A model generated the notes under the pieces. The model saw nothing but the letters and a program-made list of their open reading frames with translations. It had not been told where the DNA came from and searched no databases. A stretch of DNA of 64,000 nucleotides, from the NCBI GenBank assembly GCA_903929135.1, contig CAIYTH010000036.1, positions 1-64,000 of the forward strand. The letters are read 5' to 3'. Below are positions 63,995 to 64,000 of the stretch, one piece after another. This DNA is from an uncultured Chlorobiales bacterium. Lineage in GTDB: Bacteria > Bacteroidota > Chlorobiia > Chlorobiales > Chlorobiaceae. Position 1 is the stretch's first letter; every line of letters begins with the position of its first letter. The translations under genes and the position numbers were made by a program.

Positions 63995-64000
63995 CGGAAG

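Overview
The window looks like a chromosomal segment of a green sulfur bacterium (Chlorobiota, Chlorobium/Chlorobaculum type). This rests on gene content and order, not on a search: a GC-rich genome; a PPi-type phosphofructokinase; a GlmU cut down to its nucleotidyltransferase half; FMN-type isopentenyl-diphosphate isomerase next to a polyprenyl synthase; an mS38/COX24-like mini ribosomal protein; and a Gram-negative outer-membrane gene set. I see no transposase, phage gene, rRNA or CRISPR array. Nearly all of it is housekeeping DNA.

Layout. 1-462: tandem and palindromic intergenic repeats. 463-2796: EIIA(Ntr)-like protein, hisS, a glutaredoxin-like protein and a small membrane protein. 2813-10336: the translation/transcription operon rimP-nusA-infB-rbfA-truB-ribF-rpsO, with a strong promoter and a leader terminator ahead of rimP. 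10427-13952: yicC-gmk-rpoZ-VOC protein-pfk. 14411-20254 (minus strand): glmU-like, panD, lptC, skp-like, dprA, polyprenyl synthase, idi. 20324-25125: a LolC-type permease converging on an ABC exporter and phosphohexomutase. 25355-30547: rpsT, ruvA, folC, rho, an mS38-like gene, tRNA-Lys, tRNA-Leu and a bifunctional nuclease. 30877-34261 (minus): uppS-bamA. 34505-40326: gatA, sucD, kdsD (minus), a small membrane protein and a flippase, then a nitrilase. 41194-44617 (minus): an ECF sigma factor followed by three envelope genes, plus a phosphoglucomutase. 44722-51533: lpxB and a small membrane protein, then (minus) an iron-sulfur flavoprotein, ispH, murI and ychF. 51647-63994: cmk, rpsA, era (minus), rodA, a coiled-coil protein (minus), mtaB, apt, an NhaD-like transporter, HU, a TauE-like protein and ftsH (minus).

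How the genes work together. Ribosome biogenesis and translation dominate (rimP, nusA, infB, rbfA, truB, rpsO, rpsT, rpsA, era, ychF, hisS, gatA, tRNAs). Envelope building is the second theme (lptC, skp-like, bamA, uppS, lpxB, kdsD, murI, rodA, flippase, glmU/glmM). The ECF sigma factor with a candidate anti-sigma factor and a Spy/CpxP-like periplasmic protein is a plausible envelope-stress circuit.

The most unusual content is between genes. Several families of hairpin-forming repeats sit immediately after stop codons or between convergent genes. The best is a 140-141 bp imperfect palindrome with three copies (13953-14093, 21592-21731, 50300-50440). Each copy is in sense orientation and within 1 nt of a stop codon. 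The arm sequences differ between copies but stay self-complementary within each copy, which is the signature of a conserved structure. A second family is made of 9-bp TGGAC arrays, found only between convergent genes and in two sites arranged as inverted pairs.
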